Assembly (NCBI RefSeq): GCF_024199925.1
Contig: NZ_JANADR010000001.1
Span: forward strand, 8,869,501 to 8,933,500
DNA length: 64,000 nt
From: Bradyrhizobium sp. CCGUVB1N3
Lineage (GTDB): Bacteria > Pseudomonadota > Alphaproteobacteria > Rhizobiales > Xanthobacteraceae
Reading direction: 5' to 3'
Of this stretch, positions 1 through 7,808 are shown in pieces. Both the position numbers and the translations under genes were made by a program. Under the pieces are notes generated by a model that made no database searches, was not told the origin of the DNA, and worked only from the letters and a program-made list of their open reading frames with translations. How positions within the stretch are numbered: the stretch's first letter is position 1; each line of letters opens with the position of its first letter.

Positions 1-358
1 GTGCTCTGCCGGGAGATCGGAGGGGTCGTCGATGCCGTAAGCATCCAGCGTTTCCTCCCCGCCGTTCGCCCACCATTGAATGAGGTCGGCATCGGAGCGG
101 CTCCGATCCGCCGCGAGGCAAAGCATTATGGTCGTGATTGCCCAGGAGGCAGCGGAATCGCGACGGGGCGCTGGCCTGTTCTCGCATTAGGCAGGCAATC
201 ACTTCGTCGGAGGCGGGCCCTCTATCGACATAGTCGCCCAGGAAGAGGAAATTGTGTTCGATGTCGCCCGCGCTGCTTCGGCAGGCGTCGAGCAGAGACC
301 TGAGTTCCTCGAAGCATCCGTGGATGTCTCCAACCGCGAAGGTCAGGCGTTCGTTCAT
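1..358 (-). pseudogene. PPP-family metallophosphoesterase (Ser/Thr phosphatase-like), frameshifted and cut by the window edge
   Basis: Read leftward from an ATG at 358 that has a good GGGAGG ribosome site 6 bases upstream. The protein shows the three PPP metallophosphatase motifs in order: GDIHG (residues 10-14), GDYVDRG (near 42-48) and GNHD (near 72-75). Right after GNHD the family-like continuation (an aspartate-rich stretch, then WWANGGEETLDAYG) is found only in another frame, so one base (near 130) appears extra. The first frame stays open to the window edge, so the shift would not show as a stop. It is divergent from the nuclease pair at 509. It is either a decaying gene or a sequence error; the 3' part lies outside the window. 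Confidence 0.65.
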
Positions 359-508
359 ATTGACCTCCCATTGCAAATCAATCTAGTTGACATCAACAGG
401 GAAGCTTCGCCACGCAAATATTTTTTGCAAATGTTCCATAATGTGTAAATTTCTCGGGGCCTCAATTGAATATAGGGAGATTGGAATGAGCGGGGGCGAG
501 GTCGCGTA

Positions 509-1762
509 GTGAGATTGCGAATCCATCGGGGGACGCGCGAGATTGGTGGCACCTGTATCGAGCTGGAGAATGAGGGGGCCCGAATCCTGCTCGATCTCGG
601 CCTTCCGTTGAACGCCAGCGATTTTGCTTCCACGCCGCTGCCCAACGTCGATGGGCTTTCCACCGTCGGCACCAGCCTCCTCGGTATCGTCCTGTCTCAT
701 GGTCACCGGGACCATTGGGGTTTGGTGCCGAAGGTAAACCCCGCGATTCCGCTAATCATGGGGAACGCGACCGAGAGCATTATTCGGGCCGCCGCCGATT
801 TTGTCCCTGACGCCGTCGCCTTGAACGCAAGTCAATACCTTGAGCATCGCAAGCCAATTCAAATCGGCCCTTTCACTATCACGCCGCGCCTCGTGGATCA
901 TTCGGGCTTTGATGCCTACGCCATGGAAATCACGTCCGGCGGCAAACGCGTATTCTATTCCGGTGATCTTCGCGCTCACGGCCGGAAACGTAAGCTGTTC
1001 GACGCGCTGATCAGCGACGCGCCTCGCAACATCGACCTCATGTTGATGGAAGGATCGAGCCTCGGCCGTTTGTCTGACGACGAGACGTTTCCGTCCGAGG
1101 AGGACCTTGAGGAGACGTTCGTCACGCGCTTCGAGCAGACCGAAGGCATCGCCCTAGTCGCCTGCTCGGCCCAGAACATCGACCGGGTGGTCACGATCTA
1201 TCGCGCGGCGAAGCGAACGGGCCGCAGTCTCATCATCGATGCCTATGCCGCCGAGGTGCTGAAGGCCACAGGGCGCGACAGCATTCCCCAGCCCGCGCCG
1301 GGCTGGTCGAATCTCACAGTCTACATCCCGCAAAGACAGCGAGTTCAATTGAAAGCTAAGGGGATCGCGTCCCTGGTCGATGGCTATCGCGGCTTTCGGA
1401 TCTGGCCCGGGCAACTCGCCGGGAGCGCCCCGCGCTCAGTCATGCTGTTTAGGGGCTGGATGATCTCCGAACTCGATCAGGCCGACGCGCTTGCGGGCGC
1501 AAGGGTGTTCTGGTCGCAATGGGACGGCTATCTGGCCGAAGGCCATGCGGGGGCAGCCTTGAGGGCCGATTGCGAACGCCGCGGCATTCCGTTCGAAACG
1601 ATACATACCTCTGGACACGCTGGTCCATCCGACCTGAAGCGCCTGGCCGCTGCGGTGGCAGCGAAGCGCCTGATCCCGATACATACGTTTGAACGGCTTC
1701 GGTTTCCGAAACTTTTCAGCAACGTGGAATTGGCAAACGATGGTGAATGGATTGAAGTCTGA
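509..1762 (+). CDS. MBL-fold hydrolase with beta-CASP features (RNase J-like nuclease)
   Basis: The 417-residue protein carries the whole metallo-beta-lactamase and beta-CASP signature: HGHRDHWG at 64-70 (motif 2), H131 in VDHSGFDA, D153 in YSGDLRAHGR, E181 in LMEGSSLGR (motif A), HTSGHAG at 366-372 (motif B) and PIHTF with H392 (motif C). These are the zinc ligands and RNA/DNA-binding elements of RNase J and CPSF73-type nucleases, so nuclease activity on nucleic acid is the expected role. It lacks the extra C-terminal domain of housekeeping RNase J. The GTG start overlaps the stop of a 7-codon leader ORF (486-509), which suggests coupling. The next gene starts inside its 3' end. Confidence 0.8.
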   Translation: MRLRIHRGTREIGGTCIELENEGARILLDLGLPLNASDFASTPLPNVDGLSTVGTSLLGIVLSHGHRDHWGLVPKVNPAIPLIMGNATESIIRAAADFVPDAVALNASQYLEHRKPIQIGPFTITPRLVDHSGFDAYAMEITSGGKRVFYSGDLRAHGRKRKLFDALISDAPRNIDLMLMEGSSLGRLSDDETFPSEEDLEETFVTRFEQTEGIALVACSAQNIDRVVTIYRAAKRTGRSLIIDAYAAEVLKATGRDSIPQPAPGWSNLTVYIPQRQRVQLKAKGIASLVDGYRGFRIWPGQLAGSAPRSVMLFRGWMISELDQADALAGARVFWSQWDGYLAEGHAGAALRADCERRGIPFETIHTSGHAGPSDLKRLAAAVAAKRLIPIHTFERLRFPKLFSNVELANDGEWIEV

Positions 1763-2747
1763 ACTGAACTTCCTCAAGCGCGGTCTGTCCGACTCTCAGA
1801 TCGCAGGTTTGAAAGCGCTCGCGCATAGCCCGGCTGACAATTGGTGGAAGGAGGTGCTGGAGAGCAAGGATCTGCTGCTCGCAGTCCGAAATGGATACTT
1901 GAACGCTTATGTCAAAGGTCAGAGCGTCTTCAAAATTGCTTTCGAGAAAAGCAGCAGCGCTGGTAGCCAGCCCCGCCTTGCCATCCACTACAAGTATCTG
2001 GTGAAGCCGGATCTTGAAAAAAGGGACCCGTATGTGTCGTTCGATGGAAAGGCGTTCGCTCTCAACCCAGCCGCCATCGTGAACACCGAGTATGAGTCCA
2101 AGCTCACCTTGCCGCAACTGATCAAAACTGCTGCGCGATTTGCCGGACCCGAGAAAAGCGGCGTGCACAAGATAGCGAGGAACGAGCCGAAGGTTATTGA
2201 TCTCGAAATTGCGTTCACGAAGGCCGGAGAGAACGGCGATCTATCTGCGCCCCGGATGGATATCGCCGTCTTAGTGCCGGGAAAATCGGGCGGAGCGGAA
2301 CTGGTATTCTGCGAAGCAAAATGCGCGGACAATCCCGAATTGTGGAGCCTGGAAAAGCTGCCCAAGGGAGGAAAGAACCTTCCGCCTCTCGCGCGTTCCA
2401 CGGCAGTGATCGCTCAAATCAGGAAGTACGAGCAGTTCATTCAGGCCGACGAGAACCAGCAAAGCCTGGTTGATGGCTACGTTATCGTCTGCAAGAATCT
2501 GATGGAGCTCAGCGCTCAAAGCTCGGGCAGGCAGGTCGATGACCTCGTCAGGCAGGTTGCAGAAGGGAAACTCGCACTATCGATCCACCCTCACGTTTAT
2601 CTCCTGATCTACGATTTCGGCCAGGACGAGAAGGACGGCCGGATCAAGAAAAAGCGGCAGGAGCTGAACAAGGCAGGAGTAAGGACCATTGCCAAGGGAA
2701 AACCCAGTGACTTCCAGTTGGCGGATGACATATTGCGCGCGAAATGA
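1740..2747 (+). CDS. Putative PD-(D/E)XK-superfamily nuclease paired with the MBL nuclease
   Basis: The protein has 335 residues and I do not recognise a named family. Its core looks like a PD-(D/E)XK nuclease: acidic residues near 154-156, D174 in RMDIAVL, a strand ending in FCEAK (E192 and K194), and a following helix AQIRKYEQF with Q226 and Y230, which is where many enzymes of this fold have a conserved Q/Y. The ATG at 1740 was chosen because it overlaps the upstream stop by 23 bases; the longer reading frame from 1689 lies inside the MBL gene. The two genes are therefore probably translated together. Function is inferred only; alternatives are a restriction-like or repair nuclease. Confidence 0.6.
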   Translation: MVNGLKSELNFLKRGLSDSQIAGLKALAHSPADNWWKEVLESKDLLLAVRNGYLNAYVKGQSVFKIAFEKSSSAGSQPRLAIHYKYLVKPDLEKRDPYVSFDGKAFALNPAAIVNTEYESKLTLPQLIKTAARFAGPEKSGVHKIARNEPKVIDLEIAFTKAGENGDLSAPRMDIAVLVPGKSGGAELVFCEAKCADNPELWSLEKLPKGGKNLPPLARSTAVIAQIRKYEQFIQADENQQSLVDGYVIVCKNLMELSAQSSGRQVDDLVRQVAEGKLALSIHPHVYLLIYDFGQDEKDGRIKKKRQELNKAGVRTIAKGKPSDFQLADDILRAK

Positions 2748-2827
2748 AGGAATGGATAGTGATGCGCCGCGCCACAGTGCTTGAAGTCCGGGCTCAGTGG
2801 TGCGAATACGTTAAGGCGGAAGGTTGA
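2744..2827 (+). CDS. Possible 27-residue ORF in an ATGA overlap
   Basis: The ATG at 2744 overlaps the stop of the preceding nuclease gene (ATGA), and its own stop lies directly before the ATG at 2828. The peptide is rich in Arg, Glu and Val and matches nothing I know. Tight packing is the only support; it may be just the spacer between two genes. Confidence 0.25.
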   Translation: MKEWIVMRRATVLEVRAQWCEYVKAEG

Positions 2828-3283
2828 ATGATGCGAAGAACCTTAGTCGCAATTGTTAGCTCCGCTTGGTTTTGCGTCGCATCGACATACGAAGCGAAGG
2901 CGGATCAGTGCGACGCTGTCGCGGGAGAACTCGCCGCACATGTGCCGGGCGTCAATATAGCTCGCCGCAGCTCTGTCGCTGTATTCGCTCTTCACCCCGC
3001 GGTGAAGTACTCATCAATTGGCTGCCTGAACGCCAAGAGCGTGAACTTCTTTGCCGATGTCGAAAACAAGTACCCGAGCGCAAGCTTCTTTGACTACTTC
3101 GGACGCGCCGCAGCGATTGCACTGGGCGGAGCTGCCGAGGAGTTTCGAGAGGGGGCGGTTCGCTGCCTCAAGCGGGCGTTGGTGAAGAGCGGCGATGATA
3201 TCGATTTGCAATACAGCGGCCTTTCGTTTCAGTGCTCGGCTGACAGTCTATCCTCAAGTGTGGTCGTGCAGAGGGACAAGTGA
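2828..3283 (+). CDS. Small secreted hypothetical protein
   Basis: The protein has 151 residues with an N-terminal signal peptide: two Met-Arg residues, a hydrophobic core, and a likely cleavage after AKA near residue 26. The mature part contains four cysteines (CDAV, GCLN, RCLK, FQCS), suggesting two disulfides in the periplasm. A GGAAGG ribosome site precedes the start. I do not recognise the family. It follows the nuclease pair in the same direction but a periplasmic protein is unlikely to be part of that system. Confidence 0.6.
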   Translation: MMRRTLVAIVSSAWFCVASTYEAKADQCDAVAGELAAHVPGVNIARRSSVAVFALHPAVKYSSIGCLNAKSVNFFADVENKYPSASFFDYFGRAAAIALGGAAEEFREGAVRCLKRALVKSGDDIDLQYSGLSFQCSADSLSSSVVVQRDK

Positions 3284-3362
3284 TCGGAAAACAAAAATAG
3301 TGCCCGGCAAGCCTCCTTAATATGCCTATATCGTCCGAGAACGCCGAGCGAGCCAACCCAGA

Positions 3363-3393
3363 CCGCGCGGCAGGGTCTTAGCGTGCCGCGCGG
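3363..3393. repeat. Perfect 10-bp stem-loop
   Basis: CCGCGCGGCA (3363-3372) and TGCCGCGCGG (3384-3393) are perfect inverted arms around an 11-base loop. No T-run follows, so a Rho-independent terminator is not supported. It lies between the secreted protein and the IS left end. Confidence 0.5.
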
Positions 3394-3512
3394 TGCTGCA
3401 TCAGCAGCTATCGTCGATGGCCCAGTCCTATCCCCAGGTGCAACGCTTTCTGGCGAAGGGCTCCTACCGAGCGTTTGGTAAGCTTTGCTATTTTGACCAC
3501 TGGAGTTCGCGT

Positions 3513-4604
3513 GTGTGTACCGAAAACCTCATCCGAGTGTGATACCGCGTTGGAATCGCCTAAGCTGGCGCGATGATCGGGCTGTTCTGCTTCGCTCTGG
3601 CCGCCCTGGCCTCGCCATTCAGGTCGAAGTTGCGGCTTGAAGCCGAGAACGCGGTGCTGCGACATCAGTTGATTGTCTTGAGACGCAGGCGGCGTAGTCG
3701 CCTTCGGCTCACGAACCTTGATCGCTGGTTCTTTGTCCAGCTGTATCGCTGGTTTCCAGCAATCCTGAAGGTCCTCACGATCATCCGGCCTGAGACGCTT
3801 GTGCGTTGGCACAGAGCCGGATTTCGATGCTACTGGCGTTGGAAGTCGCGCCCACGGGGAGGGCGACCGCCAGTCGAGACGGAGCTGCGCGTCTTGATCC
3901 GGCGCATGAGCGTCGAAAATCCGCTTTGGGGCGCGCCACGCATCCACGGCGAACTGCTCAAACTCGGGTTTGAGGTCGCGCAGTCGAGCGTCGCCAAGTA
4001 CATGGTCAAACGCCGGGTGCCACCCAGCCAGGGATGGCGAACCTTCTTGCACAATCATGTGCCAGATGTTTCCGCCATGGACTTGTTTGTTGTCCCGACC
4101 ATTAGCTTCGGCCTGCTCTATGCTTTCGTCGTCGTTCGGCTAGACCGCAGACATCTTGTTTGGATCAACGTCACGGCACATCCAACCGCCGAATGGGTCG
4201 CGCGTCAAATAACGGAGGCATTCCCCTGGAATGAGGCTCCGCGCTACATGATCCGGGACCGGGATTGCATCTACGGTGCGGTGGTGACACGCCGACTGCG
4301 CGCCATGGGTATTCGCGACAAGCCCATTGCACCAGCCTCACCCTGGCAGAATGGCTTTGTCGAGCGGCTGATCGGATCGATCCGGCGCGAATGTGTGGAC
4401 CACATCATTGTCCTGGGCGAGGCACATCTGCGCCGGATTCTGAAATCTTACGCTTGCTACTATAACACGACACGAACGCACTTGGCCTTGGATAAGGACG
4501 CGCCCGTTTCTCGCCCAGTGCAGCGAACCGGTGTGGTCAGGTCACTTGCCATCCTGGGCGGACTTCATCACCGCTACCTCAGGATTTAGGTTTTCGGTAT
4601 ACAC
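3513..4604 (+). mobile_element. Insertion sequence with integrase-core transposase, about 1.09 kb
   Basis: The left end reads GTGTGTACCGAAAACCT (3513-3529); the reverse complement of 4588-4604 is GTGTATACCGAAAACCT. That is 16 of 17 positions identical, so these are the terminal inverted repeats. A single DDE transposase gene fills the element. The right end lies against a phage-type gene that has lost its 5' part, so the insertion was probably accompanied by a deletion; I see no clear target duplication. The exact outer boundaries are uncertain by a few bases. Confidence 0.75.
3573..4589 (+). CDS. DDE integrase-core transposase (IS481/IS3-like)
   Basis: The 338-residue protein starts with a hydrophobic-basic segment common in rhizobial integrases, then a basic helix-rich region, a HTH-like part near 100-145 (PLWGAPRIHGELLKLGF), and the rve core: D in SAMDLFVV (near 168), D in MIRDRDCIYG (near 230), and E in NGFVERLIGSIRRE (near 266). 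All three catalytic acids are present and the length is normal, so the enzyme may be active. The C-terminal YNTTRTHLALDKDAP motif is typical of integrase-type transposases. It is the only gene of the element. Confidence 0.85.
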   Translation: MIGLFCFALAALASPFRSKLRLEAENAVLRHQLIVLRRRRRSRLRLTNLDRWFFVQLYRWFPAILKVLTIIRPETLVRWHRAGFRCYWRWKSRPRGGRPPVETELRVLIRRMSVENPLWGAPRIHGELLKLGFEVAQSSVAKYMVKRRVPPSQGWRTFLHNHVPDVSAMDLFVVPTISFGLLYAFVVVRLDRRHLVWINVTAHPTAEWVARQITEAFPWNEAPRYMIRDRDCIYGAVVTRRLRAMGIRDKPIAPASPWQNGFVERLIGSIRRECVDHIIVLGEAHLRRILKSYACYYNTTRTHLALDKDAPVSRPVQRTGVVRSLAILGGLHHRYLRI

Positions 4605-4944
4605 AGGTGATGTCAAGAACATCACGGCCGCCGCAGCATCGGTCGGCTTGAGCCGCGAGCATCTCAGCCGCGAGCTCAGCCGGCCGCATATTTCCAGCTA
4701 CTTGCATGCGAAGGTGCAGCGCCATCTTTCCGTTGCGGCGACGCGGGCCGGCGCTGTCAAGGTCGACCTGCTGGAAAGCCCCAACGAAATGGTCCGCGAC
4801 CGGGCGAGCTCGTTTGTGCTCGGCCTGGCAGGCATCCAACCGACCAACCAGCCGAGCGTCAACGTCAACATCGAGGTGAATGCCGGTTACGTCATCGACC
4901 TGTCCGACGACCCCGCGCCCCCGATGCGGACGATTTCCCCATGA
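4605..4944 (+). pseudogene. 5'-truncated phage gene with HTH (terminase small-subunit-like or DNA-binding)
   Basis: The open frame entering from the IS right end continues into a clearly protein-like sequence with a helix-turn-helix (ITAAAASVGLSREHLSREL), a segment HLSVAATRAGAVKV, and an acidic tail ending at 4944. I recall similar proteins in Bradyrhizobium prophages, ahead of terminase genes, but cannot confirm. The N-terminus is replaced by IS sequence. It ends in an ATGA overlap with the next small ORF, which is typical of phage gene packing. Confidence 0.55.
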
Positions 4945-5048
4945 GCGATAACCAGACTTCCGCCATTCTCGGCCTCAAGACCGTTCGTGCCACCGCTCGT
5001 GAATGGAAGGACCAGGCCGCGCAATGGCAGAAGGTGTGCTGGCCCTAG
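4941..5048 (+). CDS. Small phage-type ORF of 35 residues
   Basis: The ATG overlaps the stop of the truncated HTH gene (ATGA). The peptide begins MSDNQTSAILGLKTV and has a short amphipathic helix (REWKDQAAQWQKV). It ends within the last codons of the convergent gene at 5045. It may be a truncated start of a longer phage gene; function unknown. Confidence 0.35.
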   Translation: MSDNQTSAILGLKTVRATAREWKDQAAQWQKVCWP

Positions 5049-6046
5049 GTGAACCATTGCGGCGAGAACGGCAGCGGCTCCCACCAATTGGGCAAGCGCG
5101 AGATATGCTTGATCTCAACGAATTCGTCTCCCCAGCTCCATTGCTCCATCAAGCGCTTTCGAGCCTGGTTCATCTTGTCATACTCGCGGGTTTGATTGTC
5201 GGAGAACAGCTTGTTGCGTTGGCCGTTCTTCCGGAACGTATCGCTGCTCGGCCAGTCCGGCTGATCGTAGATCTGGCCATTCGCGCCGATGACAACGGCG
5301 CGCTGCCCGCGCGAAACGATCCTGGCGGTCAGGCTGTCCGATCCGCTCTCGATTCCGTATGTCTGTTCTTTGGTCGCGATGACTTCGGGCGTGAAGTCGA
5401 GGAAGTCCTGCCGCGCCATCATGAACCCGTTCGATCGGATGTTCGGATTCGGATAGCCTGGCATCGCCAAGACCTCGGGTGGATTGTTACGGCTCCAGGC
5501 GCGTTCGAATTCCGCCTCGATCGTTTCGGCGTCGGCGCCATAGATCGGAGAGGCAATATTCGGCTGATGCTTCTTGATCTCATGCCCCCAGAGCTCCGTC
5601 ACTTCTTCATCGACCGGCGCGCCGTGGATCGCAAACCAGACTGTTTTCGATATCGCCTTGAGACTTTGGCGGAAGCTTTCGTATGAGGCCGTTCCGCCAG
5701 CAATGCCGATGCTGGGGTCGGTCATGGCTACGTTGAGTTTCGCCAGCCAATTGTCGGATTCGATTTCGGTGAACGTATTGAAGCAGCAGATCATCCGATG
5801 AGGAATTCGTTCCGCTGCGAGGCGATAGGCGCCGATGTCAAAGCTTCGGTCAGGCATCGAGAACGCGCGGTGCTTGATCCCGCGAAACATTATCTTGGGG
5901 CTGAGTGACCAGCGCGGAAAGCCCTTGAAAACTACAATCAGATCATGATCCGCCCCTGCGGGATACCGCTGATACGATTCGACAAACCGCCGTACTGGTT
6001 CTTGGCCCTCGGCGCGCCTCGCCAAATAGATAACCGCAATTGACAA
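5045..6046 (-). CDS. Glycosyltransferase-like hypothetical protein
   Basis: The protein has about 333 residues. The N-terminus LSIAVIYLARRAEG, a strand-helix pattern HDLIVVFKGF, the segment CCFNTFTEI.SDNWLAKL and the glycine-rich GIAGGTASYESF resemble GT-A-fold sugar transferases found beside rhizobial polysaccharide genes, but I see no sure DXD motif. I chose the TTG at 6046 because GGGAGG lies 5 bases upstream; the ATG 51 bases further upstream lacks such a site. It stands alone, convergent to the phage remnant. Moderate confidence that it is a real gene, low confidence in function. Confidence 0.55.
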   Translation of the reverse strand: MSIAVIYLARRAEGQEPVRRFVESYQRYPAGADHDLIVVFKGFPRWSLSPKIMFRGIKHRAFSMPDRSFDIGAYRLAAERIPHRMICCFNTFTEIESDNWLAKLNVAMTDPSIGIAGGTASYESFRQSLKAISKTVWFAIHGAPVDEEVTELWGHEIKKHQPNIASPIYGADAETIEAEFERAWSRNNPPEVLAMPGYPNPNIRSNGFMMARQDFLDFTPEVIATKEQTYGIESGSDSLTARIVSRGQRAVVIGANGQIYDQPDWPSSDTFRKNGQRNKLFSDNQTREYDKMNQARKRLMEQWSWGDEFVEIKHISRLPNWWEPLPFSPQWFT

Positions 6047-6147
6047 GCCAGCCTCCCTCAACGGCTCCGGGAAACGAGCACGCTCCCTAGAGCGCAAGTT
6101 TTAGGCGAAGCTGCTTGTATCACAATCACAGCGAGTCACAACTAAAA

Positions 6148-6170
6148 CGAGTCTCGTGTGGTGAGACTCG
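6148..6170. repeat. Perfect 8-bp stem-loop upstream of the glycosyltransferase-like gene
   Basis: CGAGTCTC (6148-6155) and GAGACTCG (6163-6170) flank a 7-base loop (GTGTGGT). It could be an operator or a structured leader of the leftward gene. There is no T-run. Confidence 0.45.
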
Positions 6171-6249
6171 CAAAAGGTGTAAGCGCGGATCGGTTGGGGC
6201 TTCTCTAGAATCGGAGGTCGCTTATCGATGCCCGCGCACACAGACTGGA

Positions 6250-6318
6250 GGGCAGCGCGAACGCGACTCGGCGCCCGCGGCGTAGTCGAACGCTGTCCCT
6301 ACCGCGCCCGCGCTGCCC
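6250..6318. repeat. Palindromic intergenic repeat, copy 1
   Basis: Outer arms GGGCAGCGCG (6250-6259) and CGCGCTGCCC (6309-6318) enclose a core containing CGACTCGGCG and CGCTGTCCCTAC. The same core words recur at 10099-10161, 10387-10448 and 10454-10531, so this is one member of a dispersed palindromic family. Confidence 0.6.
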
Positions 6319-6324
6319 AGAAGT

Positions 6325-6530
6325 TTGCTGCCCCGTGACTCTCGGACTCCCGGCGCTCGCGTATGGGAAAGCGCTGTCACCACAGGCCGCAAACCTTTAG
6401 TGGCCAGCCTCCGCCTTGGAGTAGCGAGACTGACCACCTTCACTCCCGAGAGGCTGAAACTCTCAAGGGAGCGAGCAAGGAGTATCGCGGAGAAGTGCCG
6501 CAAGCACCTACCAGGATGGGTTGGTGCCGA
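6325..6530. repeat. Long intergenic repeat, inverted relative to 10226-10448
   Basis: This stretch matches, with mismatches, the reverse complement of 10241-10440. Shared words in order are GGCGCTCGCG, AAGCGCTGTC, CCGCAAAC, GTGGCCAGCCT, a GAGAGGCT segment, AGTATCGCGGAG and ACCTACCAGGAT (the last word in the opposite sense). The two copies bracket the 6.5-10.2 kb block of small genes and nested IS elements. No gene is seen from 6047 to 6557 apart from these repeats. Confidence 0.6.
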
Positions 6531-6557
6531 TCTCCTGTGGCCTGGGGCAAATGCGCC

Positions 6558-6801
6558 ATGGCGACTGAATTAGACTCGATTTTTGATGTGATTGAGCAAC
6601 ACCGCGAGCTGTCCGCGCAATACGATGCCCGCGGTATCTTTATCCGCGAGACTAGTCGAAGGCCCCGAATTTGATGCAGCCGACGCAATCAGCGCGGAAG
6701 GGAGGTTGGCTCTCGAGCAGTACGCAGAGGTGCTCAATCGACGCCGCGATCGCGGCGACCAGTACGAGTGCGAAGTTCTCCCCTGTCATAGCGAGAAATG
6801 A
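6558..6801 (+). pseudogene. Frameshifted small hypothetical gene
   Basis: From the ATG at 6558 the sequence reads MATELDSIFDVIEQHRELSAQYDA, which resembles the start of the mature part of the protein at 7809 (DPVFAAIERYKALSIEYTAA). After about residue 25 the coding character moves to another frame (PEFDAADAISAEGRLALEQYAEVLNRR) that stops at 6801. This looks like a small rhizobial protein family of unknown function broken by one frameshift. The two copies nearby suggest old local duplication. Confidence 0.4.
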
Positions 6802-6913
6802 AGGGCAACCGGAGGGCGAGCGCAAGCGCCTCGTGGTGCAGATCCTCACCTCGCTCGCGATTGTCTCGCTTCGGGACACGATGCTGGACTGGACCTGCTG
6901 GCCCCTCACGGCC

Positions 6914-7132
6914 TTAGGGGATTTTGATGCGCAAAGCAGCGTTCCCACCGGGTGTAATCCGGTAGCTCCCGCCGGTACTCCCACGTTCAATCCAGCCCTT
7001 CGCCACCATATTTAGGATGGTGCGGCGGCCGGTCGGTCCAAGAGCTCTCAGCGTCAGTTCGCGGCCGGACCGCAGTTTCTGCAGCACGTCTCGCTCAGGG
7101 CTGGTCGGCAGATGGCTCGCGCGAGCCGGCAT
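6914..7132 (-). CDS. Small winged-helix-like DNA-binding protein
   Basis: The protein has 72 residues. The order LPTSPERDVLQKLRSGRELTL, then LGPTGRRTILNMVAKGWIERG, then a beta-wing YRITPGGNAALRIKIP is what a winged helix shows (helices followed by a glycine turn and ITP.G.AAL). The start ATG directly follows the stop of the upstream ribbon-helix-helix gene, so they form a two-gene operon. A transcription regulator or antitoxin role is inferred; no partner toxin is visible. Confidence 0.6.
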   Translation of the reverse strand: MPARASHLPTSPERDVLQKLRSGRELTLRALGPTGRRTILNMVAKGWIERGSTGGSYRITPGGNAALRIKIP

Positions 7133-7327
7133 CTATTTCTTCGCCTTCAGCCCGAGTTCGACCAAGCGGCGGATGGCTTCGGATAGCGTCGGTTTGTCCG
7201 GCTGGTTTTCTGCCCACCTGACGATTGCGGCGCGCGTCGCAGTGTCGGCACGAAAGCCCATCAGCGGCGTAATGCCGGTTCGTGGCCGGCCCATGACTTT
7301 TTGTTTAACAGTTCTTGCTTTCTTCAT
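7133..7327 (-). CDS. Ribbon-helix-helix (CopG-like) small DNA-binding protein
   Basis: The protein has 64 residues from the ATG at 7327: a basic N-terminus, a strand MGRPRTGITPLMGFRAD, then two helices ending in TLSEAIRRLVELGLKAKK, the usual ribbon-helix-helix C-terminus. No clear ribosome site is seen, but TTATAC and a short TTGT/ACAA dyad lie just upstream, so transcription may start close to the ATG and be self-repressed. It is translationally adjacent to the winged-helix gene. Confidence 0.6.
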   Translation of the reverse strand: MKKARTVKQKVMGRPRTGITPLMGFRADTATRAAIVRWAENQPDKPTLSEAIRRLVELGLKAKK

Positions 7328-7413
7328 GCTTTTTGTATAACACAAAGACAAGCCGAGTGGAAGCTCTCACCTTCCACCCGGCTCTAACCCCAGTCAAAGA
7401 GGATGCATTTCCC

Positions 7414-7677
7414 ATGATCGAGGCTGATCCGCGTGTTAGCACGCCACCCTTAAACTCGTCTGCAAGCAATATCATCGACTTGTCTACGCGCAGTTCGGCG
7501 CGTCCTGCCGCTCCGATGCCGCCTATCACTACCGACCCGGACGACCTCGACCGTGCATCGAAGATCATGCGTGCTGCGGTCAAGTACGGGGAACACGATC
7601 ACCTGCTGGTCGAACGGTTGCATCGGTGTTGCTCTTGGTTCTTCATACGCCTCTCAGGTGTTTGGCAACTTTTTTAA
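7414..7677 (+). CDS. Small hypothetical protein, probably with a replaced C-terminus
   Basis: The protein has 87 residues, with a disordered Ser/Pro-rich N-terminus and a segment DPDDLDRASKIMRAAVKYGEHDHLLVERL that looks conserved. After residue 70 the sequence becomes Cys/Trp/Phe-rich and unlike the rest, while another frame (7623-7800) carries an unrelated Gly/Ala/Ser-rich reading (GVALGSSYASQVFGNFFNLAG, split over codons). A junction near 7620 is likely. A GAGGA ribosome site lies about 10 bases before the ATG. Confidence 0.4.
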   Translation: MIEADPRVSTPPLNSSASNIIDLSTRSSARPAAPMPPITTDPDDLDRASKIMRAAVKYGEHDHLLVERLHRCCSWFFIRLSGVWQLF

Positions 7678-7808
7678 TCTCGCCGGAAGTCCAACCAGCA
7701 CAACGGGCATTGCTGCGAATGGCCCGGCCGGAGTGGCATCAAGCAACATTTTCGCCGGTCAGGCGAACGCAATAAACCTGCAAGCGGCCTCGACTATCCC
7801 GCCGCAAC

